In this document: in pieces, positions 53,649-60,093 of the stretch
Layout of the letters: each line of letters opens with the position of its first letter
Numbering within the stretch: the first letter of the stretch is position 1
Source of the DNA: Sphingomonas sp. SORGH_AS_0879
GTDB taxonomy: Bacteria > Pseudomonadota > Alphaproteobacteria > Sphingomonadales > Sphingomonadaceae
Assembly (NCBI RefSeq): GCF_030819175.1
Contig: NZ_JAUTBJ010000002.1
Coordinates: forward strand, 506,001-570,000
DNA: 64,000 nt
Reading direction: 5' to 3'
Program-made: the position numbers and the translations under genes
Notes under the pieces: model-generated
Told to the model about the DNA's origin: nothing
What the model saw: only the letters and a program-made list of their open reading frames with translations
Databases searched by the model: none

Positions 53649-54671
53649 ATGATGATCGCCCGCTCGACCGACTCGCCCCGTCGCCTCAGTCCGCCGGCGA
53701 TCGTCCCTCCCATGGTGATCATAGGCGCAGCGGCGCTGCTCCGCCTGCCGGTCGCCCTGGCCTATTCCCGTATCGCGGCGCTGCTGTTCCTGTGGATCGC
53801 ATCGGATGCGATGATGCTGGGCCTGATCGCGCGTGATCGCCGTCCGGGCTGGCGAGCGGGGATCGCGGCATTGGCGACGGCGGGAATGGCGGTGTTCAGC
53901 CTGTCGCCACCCCCGATCCGCACGGCGCTGCTCACCATGCCCTGGGCACTGGCGGTGCCGGTCTTCGCCATCGCGCTGCATGGCGGCTGGGGGCTGTGGC
54001 GGGTGGTCGAGCGGGTGCGGCATTGGAACCGCTGCGATTCGGAACGCTGGGTCGCCCTGCTCGCCGAGGTCTTTCCTCGGCCCTTCGCCCGCTTCGCGGT
54101 GGCGGAGGCGCGGTTGCTGCATCTCGCGCTGTTCCGCTGGAACGCCGCGCCGGATGTGCCGCCGGGGGCGACCGGCTTCGCCTATCACCGGCATCTTCAG
54201 CCGATGATGATCGCGCTGCTTCTCCTGTCCTGTGTCGAGATCGGGGTGACGCATCTGCTGGTCGCGCATTGGAACCGGGCGCTGGCGCTGATCCTGTTCG
54301 TCATCAGCGATGTGTCGCTCGTCTATCTGATCGGCCTGATCAAGTCGCTGCGACTCGCGCCTGTGTTGCTGACCGAAACGGGGGTGCGAATCCGCGCCGG
54401 GATATTGGTCGACCGGACGATCCCCTATGACGCGATCGCCGAGGTGGCGGCGAATCCGGGTGGCAAGACGGTCCGCGCCGGGGACAGCTGGAACGTCGCG
54501 CTGCTCGCCTGGCCGAATCTGATCCTGCGTCTCGCCCAGCCGCTGCCGCCGCGTTCGCGCTGGCGGCCTGTGCCGGTTCGGCGGATCGCCTTGCGGCTGG
54601 ACGAGCCCGGCCCCTTCCTCGACGAATTGCGGGCGCGACTTGGCACTCGGCGCGTGACGGAGGAAAGTTGA
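53649..54671 (+). CDS. Unrecognised multi-pass membrane protein (340 aa)
   Basis: Hydrophobic segments near residues 20-60, 75-90 and 95-115, then two more at about 195-235, and a soluble C-terminal half with VLLTETGVRIRAGILVDRTI and PYDAIAEVAAN that looks like a PH-like (YdbS/bacterial PH) fold. A conserved-looking HWNRCDSERW precedes the second membrane pair. A GGAGGG site precedes the ATG at 53649. It lies between aguA and aguB, with a terminator before it. I do not recognise the family. Confidence 0.7.
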   Translation: MMIARSTDSPRRLSPPAIVPPMVIIGAAALLRLPVALAYSRIAALLFLWIASDAMMLGLIARDRRPGWRAGIAALATAGMAVFSLSPPPIRTALLTMPWALAVPVFAIALHGGWGLWRVVERVRHWNRCDSERWVALLAEVFPRPFARFAVAEARLLHLALFRWNAAPDVPPGATGFAYHRHLQPMMIALLLLSCVEIGVTHLLVAHWNRALALILFVISDVSLVYLIGLIKSLRLAPVLLTETGVRIRAGILVDRTIPYDAIAEVAANPGGKTVRAGDSWNVALLAWPNLILRLAQPLPPRSRWRPVPVRRIALRLDEPGPFLDELRARLGTRRVTEES

Positions 54672-54690
54672 GCCATTAAAGGGCGTCGCC

Positions 54691-55539
54691 ATGACCCAGA
54701 TCACCGTCGCCGCGCTGCAACTGGCCTTCACCGCCGATATCGACCGCAACATCGCCGAGGTCTCCCGCCTTGTCCGCGAGGCGGCGGCCAAAGGCGCGCA
54801 GGTGATCCTGCCGCCCGAACTGTTCGAGGGCGAGTATTTCTGCCGCGTCGAGGACGAAGGGCTGTTCAGCAATGCCAAGCCCACCGCCGAGCATAAGGCG
54901 GTGCTGGCGATGCAGGCACTCGCCGCCGAGTTGAAGGTCCACATCCCGACCAGCTTCTTCGAGGCGGACGGCCCGCACCACTATAACTCGCTGGCGATGA
55001 TCAATCCTGACGGCAAGGTCGCGGGGGTCTATCGCAAAAGCCATATCCCGGACGGTCCGGGATATGAGGAGAAATTCTACTTCCGCCCCGGCAATACCGG
55101 GTTCAAGGTGTGGGACGGCCCCGCGACCAAGCTGGGTGTCGGCATCTGCTGGGACCAATGGTATCCCGAGACGGCGCGCGCGATGATGCTGATGGGCGCG
55201 GAGATCCTGTTCTACCCCACTGCGATCGGCAGCGAGCCGCATGACGACAGCCTCGACACCGCGCGGCTGTGGCGGCGGGCGATGGTCGGCCATGCGGTGT
55301 CCAACGTCGTGCCGATCGTCGCGGCCAATCGGGTCGGCTGCGAACATGGCCAGACCTTTTACGGCACCAGCTTCATCTGCGACGAGCGTGGCGACATCCT
55401 GGCCGAACTGGGTCGCGAGGAAGAGGGCGCGATCGTCGCCACGCTCGATATCGACCGGGTGAAGCGCCACCGCGCGGCGTTCGGCTTCTTCCGCGACCGG
55501 CGGCCGGAACTCTACGGGCGGCTGGTGCAGGATATCTGA
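54691..55539 (+). CDS. aguB: N-carbamoylputrescine amidase
   Basis: A 282-residue nitrilase-fold amidase that turns N-carbamoylputrescine into putrescine. The Glu-Lys-Cys triad is in PELFEGEYFC (Glu), YRKSHIPDGPGYEEKFYF (Lys) and GVGICWDQWYPE (Cys). It is the partner of aguA, 1.2 kb upstream. IS copy 2 begins 20 bases after its stop. Confidence 0.94.
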   Translation: MTQITVAALQLAFTADIDRNIAEVSRLVREAAAKGAQVILPPELFEGEYFCRVEDEGLFSNAKPTAEHKAVLAMQALAAELKVHIPTSFFEADGPHHYNSLAMINPDGKVAGVYRKSHIPDGPGYEEKFYFRPGNTGFKVWDGPATKLGVGICWDQWYPETARAMMLMGAEILFYPTAIGSEPHDDSLDTARLWRRAMVGHAVSNVVPIVAANRVGCEHGQTFYGTSFICDERGDILAELGREEEGAIVATLDIDRVKRHRAAFGFFRDRRPELYGRLVQDI

Positions 55540-55558
55540 ACCTGTTCCTTCCCTTGCA

Positions 55559-56712
55559 GGATTCCTCTGCGAAACGGCTCATTTGTGACAGAGGATCTGG
55601 GCGAGGCTTTCGCTGCAGGGATCCGGTACGGGCCTTGGTCAGCTTTGGCTGGCCGGTTTGGAGGGGCAGGATCGCCCCGGCTCAGCCAGCGGCAAGGATG
55701 GCGGCGCGTCTGAGATTGTAGATGGTGGCAAAGGCGAGGAAGTCTGCGGCGTTCCGCTCGATCGACAGGCATCTGGTGCGCGCCTTGCCGTAGAGGCGCT
55801 TCATGGCGCTGAAGACCGCCTCGACAGGGGCGCGCCGTCTGGCGATGAGGTGGTTGCGCCGGGCCTGCCAGCGCGGCAGCTTTGGCATGTAGCGGTGCCG
55901 GCGATGCATGATGCGATCCTTGATCCCGGCCGCCTTCAGGGCCTTGCGACGCGCCTGGCCCTCATAGGCCCGGTCGGCATAGACCGCGCCTTCGTCGCCG
56001 CAGACCAGCGCGTCGGCCCGTTCGACATCCTGGACCCTGGCCGAGGTGAAGGCCAGCTTGCGGATCAGGCCCGAGCCCTCGTCCATGCCGATATGGAAGC
56101 GGTAGCCGAACACCGGCTTGCCGTCCTTGCGCGTCCAGTCGGCACCCGGCTCCTGGGGGTGCGGATCACCCGGCGCGATCCCGTCCCCGCGCGGGGGCTT
56201 GCGGGTCGCCTTGACCACCGAGGCATCAAGGATCGTCCCCCGCCGCAGCACCAGCCCCTGCGCATCCAGCTGCCGGTTGATCTCGGCAAAGCAGCGCTCC
56301 AGCACGTCCCCCGCCGCCGCAGCCGCGCGAAACCGGCACAGCGTCGTCTCGTCCGGCGTGCCGCCATCCAGCGCAAAGCCGCAGAACCGCCGGAACGACA
56401 GCCGGTCGAGCAGCGCCTCCTCCAGCCCGGGGTCCGACAGATCATACAACGCCTGCAGATACAGCGCCTTGACCATCGCCAGCGGCGCATAGGGCGGTCG
56501 ACCCGTCCGACCCTGCCGCAGCGGCGACACCAGCGGCTCCAGCCGGCTCCAGTCGATCAGCCGCTCGATCCCCGACAGCTTCGCATTCGATCCCAAGCGC
56601 GGATCCATCAACGCTTCCACCAGCGATCGCTGCTCGACCATCACCATGCCCTCCTGCCCGCACAGTGAATCACTCAACCATCCTCATTGCCAGCCGTTTC
56701 GCAGAGGAATCC
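55559..56712 (-). mobile_element. IS5-type insertion sequence, copy 2 (1154 bp)
   Basis: The same length and orientation as copy 1, with perfect 21-base terminal repeats (GGATTCCTCTGCGAAACGGC T). It differs at only a few bases, for example in the left terminal repeat, and near 55675, 56144 and 56321. The flanks carry the direct repeat TTGCA (55554-55558 and 56713-56717). The restored target reads TTCCTTCCCTTGCAGGGGAG, a near palindrome. It separates the convergent aguB and uracil-DNA glycosylase genes. Confidence 0.9.
55682..56677 (-). CDS. IS5-family DDE transposase (copy 2)
   Basis: A 331-residue transposase, identical in translation to copy 1, with the same catalytic Asp-Asp-Glu set (TILDASVV, VYADRAYEGQ, RAPVEAVFSAMKRL). 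It is intact, so both elements may be active. Near-identity at the DNA level means the duplication is recent or homogenised. Confidence 0.93.
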   Translation of the reverse strand: MSDSLCGQEGMVMVEQRSLVEALMDPRLGSNAKLSGIERLIDWSRLEPLVSPLRQGRTGRPPYAPLAMVKALYLQALYDLSDPGLEEALLDRLSFRRFCGFALDGGTPDETTLCRFRAAAAAGDVLERCFAEINRQLDAQGLVLRRGTILDASVVKATRKPPRGDGIAPGDPHPQEPGADWTRKDGKPVFGYRFHIGMDEGSGLIRKLAFTSARVQDVERADALVCGDEGAVYADRAYEGQARRKALKAAGIKDRIMHRRHRYMPKLPRWQARRNHLIARRRAPVEAVFSAMKRLYGKARTRCLSIERNAADFLAFATIYNLRRAAILAAG

Positions 56713-56730
56713 TTGCAGGGGAGGAATGGA

Positions 56731-57429
56731 TTATCCCCGCAACTCCACGGCCCGGGCAAAGACGGCCTCGAACATCTCGGGTGTCAGGCGGCCGGTATTC
56801 TGGTTGTAGCGCGAGCAGTGATAGCTATCGAGCACCACCGGCCCGCCGCCCGGCATCCGGTGTTCGGCCAGATGCGCGAAGCGGGCCTTGGGCAGCTTGC
56901 CGCCCAGCGCCTTGACCACCGACTGGTGCGCGATCTGGCCCAGCGCGATGACGACCTTCAGTCCCGGAAGTGCGGCCAGCTCCTGCTCCAGAAAGGGGCG
57001 GCAGGTGCGGATTTCGTCGGGCGTCGGCTTGTTCTCGGGCGGCAGGCATTTGACCGCGTTCAGGATGACCGCGCCGGTCAGCGTCAGGCCGTCATCGACC
57101 CGCGCCTCGAAATTCCCCTCGGCCAGACCGAACCGGGCGAGCGTGCCATAGAGAAGCGGCCCCGCGCCGTCGCCGGTAAAGGGGCGGCCCGTCCGGTGTG
57201 CGCCATGCTTGCCGGGGGCGAGGCCGACGACCGCCAGCCAGGGATCGGCATCGCCGAAGGGCGGGACGGGCGCGTTCCACCAGCCGGGATATTCGGCGGC
57301 GACCACCTCGCGCACTGTGGCCAGGCGCGGGCAGAGCGGGCAGTCGCGCGGCGGCTGGATGGGGATCAGGGGCGCGGGGACGGCGGGAAGGGATGCATCG
57401 GGCATCGCGCTCGGGTAGTCGGGTGACAT
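56731..57429 (-). CDS. Uracil-DNA glycosylase, family 5 (UdgB) type
   Basis: A 232-residue glycosylase with an iron-sulfur-type Cys arrangement at the N-terminus (PRDCPLCPRL). Motif A is GLAPGKHGAHRTGRPFTGD, lacking the catalytic Asp/Asn of family 1 as expected for family 5. NAVKCLPPENKP and the late VLDSYHCSRYNQNTG region complete the fold. It removes uracil and possibly other deaminated bases. The ATG at 57429 overlaps the folK ATG on the other strand; ATG 57405 is an alternative start. Confidence 0.88.
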   Translation of the reverse strand: MSPDYPSAMPDASLPAVPAPLIPIQPPRDCPLCPRLATVREVVAAEYPGWWNAPVPPFGDADPWLAVVGLAPGKHGAHRTGRPFTGDGAGPLLYGTLARFGLAEGNFEARVDDGLTLTGAVILNAVKCLPPENKPTPDEIRTCRPFLEQELAALPGLKVVIALGQIAHQSVVKALGGKLPKARFAHLAEHRMPGGGPVVLDSYHCSRYNQNTGRLTPEMFEAVFARAVELRG

Positions 57430-57904
57430 GACGACGACAAGCTATGCCATCGCACTGGGTTCCAACCGTCCCGGGCGGCATGGCGGTCCGCGCGACGAGG
57501 TTCGCGCGGCCTTGGCGGCGCTGGACGGTGTCTATGCGGTGTCGCCGATCCTCACCACCACGCCGCTCGGCCCGTCGATCCGCGCCTTCGCCAATGCCGC
57601 CGCGCTGGTCCGCAGCCCGCTGACCCCGCCCGAGATGCTGGCGCGGTTGAAGGCCATCGAACGCGACTTCGGGCGACGGCGCGGCCGGCGCTGGGGGGCG
57701 CGGGTGATCGATCTGGACATCGTGCTGTGGTCGGGCGGGCGGTGGCGTTCGGCGGGATTGACCGTGCCCCACATCGCCTATGCGCAGCGCGCCTTCGTCC
57801 TCCACCCCCTGGCGGCGATCGCGGGGGCGTGGCGCGATCCGTGGAACGGCCGCCGCATCCGCCAATTGCGACATGGTGTTGACCGCAGGCGTCCACGCCC
57901 CTAG
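57428..57904 (+). CDS. folK: 2-amino-4-hydroxy-6-hydroxymethyldihydropteridine diphosphokinase
   Basis: A 158-residue HPPK of folate synthesis. Key parts are ALGSNRPGRHG, VSPILTTTPLG, FANAAALVRS and the signature RRWGARVIDLDIVLW with magnesium-binding Asp pair. The C-terminus is Arg-rich. The start codon overlaps that of the divergent uracil-DNA glycosylase by two bases. tRNA-Lys lies 20 bases downstream. Confidence 0.93.
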   Translation: MTTTSYAIALGSNRPGRHGGPRDEVRAALAALDGVYAVSPILTTTPLGPSIRAFANAAALVRSPLTPPEMLARLKAIERDFGRRRGRRWGARVIDLDIVLWSGGRWRSAGLTVPHIAYAQRAFVLHPLAAIAGAWRDPWNGRRIRQLRHGVDRRRPRP

Positions 57905-57924
57905 GTCGCGTTCACCCCGATGGA

Positions 57925-58000
57925 GGGTCCGTAGCTCAGTTGGTAGAGCAAGCGACTTTTAATCGAGAGGTCCCGGGTTCGAGTCCCGGCGGACCCACCA
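57925..58000 (+). tRNA. tRNA-Lys (TTT)
   Basis: The acceptor GGGTCCG pairs with CGGACCC, the D arm is GCTC/GAGC, loop CTTTTAA has anticodon TTT, the T arm CCGGG/CCCGG encloses TTCGAGT, and CCA is encoded. The anticodon stem is weak: AGCGA against TCGAG leaves pairs 27-43 (A-G) and 28-42 (G-A) unmatched as tandem purine mismatches. Otherwise it is canonical. Confidence 0.93.
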
Positions 58001-58013
58001 CGGGGGTGTTTCA

Positions 58014-58028
58014 GGGCGTCTCACGCCC
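58014..58028. terminator. Short hairpin after tRNA-Lys
   Basis: GGGCGT-CTC-ACGCCC, a six-pair stem 13 bases past the tRNA. It has no T-run. It may aid transcript ending or processing. Confidence 0.4.
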
Positions 58029-58345
58029 TTACCCAAATCACACAGGATCGATCGTCGGCGTGGGCGCGGGATATCCGATCCCCCCGTGCCTTGATCGCGC
58101 GCGCCGCCGCGGCATGGCCCGGTCGCCGGATCAGCTTGCGGGATTTCCAACCGGAATGGACTGGTCTGGCACCGAAACCGCTCCTATCTGCGGTGGGGTT
58201 GATCGAGGATAATCGCAGGGCATGATTCGTGTTGTCGCAACCATTTGGGCTCGCCGATCGAATCGCGGTGAAGGGGGCGATCCAGCGCGGGTGGCGGACT
58301 GAATGTCCTGTCTTTCCAGCGCTCCTGGGGTCATAATCGTGCACG
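58029..58345. other. Gene-free interval downstream of tRNA-Lys
   Basis: No frame here looks coding on either strand, and the long minus-strand frame that crosses it runs antisense through two real genes. A repeated tRNA end marking an attachment site is not visible within the window. It probably holds the promoter of the HTH gene at 58346. Confidence 0.5.
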
Positions 58346-58810
58346 ATGGTTAATGGGGGCAACTTGGAGCACGCGGCGAAGCTGCTGTCTGAGCGGCAGA
58401 AGGAATGCTTGCGCCTGGTCGGGCAGGGTTTGCGATCCAAGGAGATCGGCCCGATCCTGGGCCTCGCGCCCGGTTCCGTCGATACGTACATCAAGGCCGC
58501 GGTCGCCAGGCTGGGGGTCAGCGATCGGCGCGTCGCGGCCCGTATCCTGTCGGAATTCGAGCTATCCCAACGATTGGGATCACCACCGGAACAGCTTCCA
58601 CCGACCGTCGAGGCTGAGGCAGACGAGGTGCAGCGGGAGCCGCAGGGGTTCTGGAGGGAAACCCTGAAGCTTCCGCCAATCGGCGGACATCCCAATCGCT
58701 TGTCGTCAAAGGAGCGCCTGCTCGCGATGGTGCGGGTGGCCTGTGTCATGACGGGGTTTTCCGCCGGTTTCATTCTTCTATTCGTGGGGGCTCTGCACGC
58801 GTTGAGCTGA
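58346..58810 (+). CDS. LuxR-type HTH protein with a C-terminal membrane anchor
   Basis: A 154-residue protein. Residues about 12-70 are a LuxR/GerE-type HTH (LLSERQKECLRLVGQGLRSK followed by LGLAPGSVDTYIKAAVARLG). A disordered Pro/Glu-rich linker follows, and the C-terminus is one hydrophobic helix (VACVMTGFSAGFILLFVGAL). DNA-binding head and membrane tail suggest a membrane-tethered regulator, analogous in layout to ToxR-like proteins. No sensor or receiver is present. It lies 18 bases upstream of the next small gene. Confidence 0.8.
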   Translation: MVNGGNLEHAAKLLSERQKECLRLVGQGLRSKEIGPILGLAPGSVDTYIKAAVARLGVSDRRVAARILSEFELSQRLGSPPEQLPPTVEAEADEVQREPQGFWRETLKLPPIGGHPNRLSSKERLLAMVRVACVMTGFSAGFILLFVGALHALS

Positions 58811-58828
58811 GCCCCGGCCGGAGGTATC

Positions 58829-59173
58829 ATGCTCAACATCGAACCGAATAACGCCGCCCGGGTGGCCGAGACGACCCGGAACGCGATCCGCCAATATGAC
58901 GAGGCGCTGAGCAGTGCGGCACGCCTGACGCTGTCCTTCATCGAGGCGAGCACCAACACCAATATTCCGGTGAACGAGACGCAGAAGATCCTAGCCGCCG
59001 TTCACCAGAGCCAGTCCGATCTGGTCTCCGCGCGTGGCACCATGGCGTCGGCGGTGTCCCTGATGACCAGCGTTCAGCGGCGCAGCAACATCGCGGAAAC
59101 CAGCTTCGGCTGTCCGGGGCCGACGCCGCTGGATTATGCGAAGCTGGCCGAGCCCGTGCGGGCTGTGGCCTGA
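58829..59173 (+). CDS. Small helical hypothetical protein (114 aa)
   Basis: A soluble helical protein beginning MLNIEPNNAARVAETTRNAI, with SFIEASTNTNIPVNETQ and AAVHQSQSDLVSARGTMASA. A strong GGAGGTATC ribosome site precedes the ATG. The pattern (amphipathic helices, no Cys clusters except FGCPGP) is that of a small four-helix protein. The family is unknown. It follows the membrane HTH gene closely and is probably co-transcribed. Confidence 0.7.
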   Translation: MLNIEPNNAARVAETTRNAIRQYDEALSSAARLTLSFIEASTNTNIPVNETQKILAAVHQSQSDLVSARGTMASAVSLMTSVQRRSNIAETSFGCPGPTPLDYAKLAEPVRAVA

Positions 59174-59209
59174 TCGAATCGATCCGGCATTGACGGTGGG
59201 CGGGTAGGT

Positions 59210-59644
59210 GTGTTGGTCCAAGCGATGGTTCCAGCGATGTTCCTCTTGCTCACCGTATCCAGCCTGATCTTCGCGGCATGTTTTGGAGGGAGGGACGCGC
59301 GATGGGCGGCAGCCTTGGTGCTCGCGGCTGTCATAGCGACCGCCGTCGCGGAGGAGCTGAATCGGAATTGGGGCTCGGTGCACCTGACGGTCGCGGCGGT
59401 GGATTTCTGTCTGCTGATCGGTCTGGGCCACCTCATGCTGATCAGCCGGTCCTTCTGGCCGATCTGGATGACGGCGGCGCAGCTTCTGACCGTGCTGTGC
59501 CACGCTGCCGCCGCGCTGGCGGGGCCGTACAACCAGCAGATCTACACCGCGCTGGCCACGCTGTGGTCGATTCCCTGCCTGCTGAGCATGGTGGTGGGAG
59601 TCGCGCTGGATCGCCGGGCGATCGCGAGATTTCCGAATGGTTGA
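59210..59644 (+). CDS. Hypothetical membrane protein (144 aa)
   Basis: Four or five hydrophobic helices (PAMFLLLTVSSLIFAACF, WAAALVLAAVIATAVAEEL, AAVDFCLLIGLGHLMLI, LLTVLCHAAAALAGPY). The start is a GTG at 59210 with GGGTAGG upstream. Its stop overlaps the TTG of the next gene (TTGA). No known family. The coupling to a winged-helix protein suggests a shared role, such as a membrane signal acting on a DNA-binding partner; this is inference. Confidence 0.65.
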   Translation: MLVQAMVPAMFLLLTVSSLIFAACFGGRDARWAAALVLAAVIATAVAEELNRNWGSVHLTVAAVDFCLLIGLGHLMLISRSFWPIWMTAAQLLTVLCHAAAALAGPYNQQIYTALATLWSIPCLLSMVVGVALDRRAIARFPNG

Positions 59645-59964
59645 AAACCTATCTGCGTCAGCGCCGCGCGCGTGCGCGCCATTTCAACCAGCGGCTGTTC
59701 TCCGACCCGGCATGGGACATGGTGCTCGACCTGTTCGTCGCGAATGTGGAGGGTCGATCGATCTCGACCTCGTCGGCCTGTATCGGCGCCGGTGTCGCAT
59801 CGACGACCGGCCTGCGCTGGCTCAACACGCTGGAAGCCGAAGGACTGGTGCGGCGTGCGGCGGATCCGCGCGATCGTCGGCAGCGCTTCATCCATCTGAG
59901 GCCGGACGCCATATCGGCGGTCCGGGCCTGGTCGATCGAAGCGATGCTGGCGCTCAGGGGCTGA
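59641..59964 (+). CDS. Winged-helix (MarR-like) DNA-binding protein
   Basis: A 107-residue protein from the TTG at 59641, overlapping the previous stop as TTGA. It has a basic N-terminus (LRQRRARARHFNQRLF), then WDMVLDLFVANVEGRSISTS, GVASTTGLRWLNTLEAEGLV and RRAADPRDRRQRFIHL, the recognition helix and wing of MarR-type domains. It lacks the dimerisation helices of a full MarR. The frame upstream of 59641 is antisense to or inside the neighbour and is ignored. Confidence 0.75.
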   Translation: MKTYLRQRRARARHFNQRLFSDPAWDMVLDLFVANVEGRSISTSSACIGAGVASTTGLRWLNTLEAEGLVRRAADPRDRRQRFIHLRPDAISAVRAWSIEAMLALRG

Positions 59965-60093
59965 TCGAGACGCCCGTGAAACAGGCCGGGGGGATAGCGG
60001 CACGACCGGGCGATCCGCGCATTCCCCTTGTGCTAACCCGTTCTTAAAGGCGAATATGGGACAGGCACGAACGTGTCCCAGGAAATGCGCCCC

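Noticed and set aside
58001..58345. Remnant integrase or att site after tRNA-Lys
   Set aside because: No recognisable integrase residues and no second copy of the tRNA 3' end in the window.
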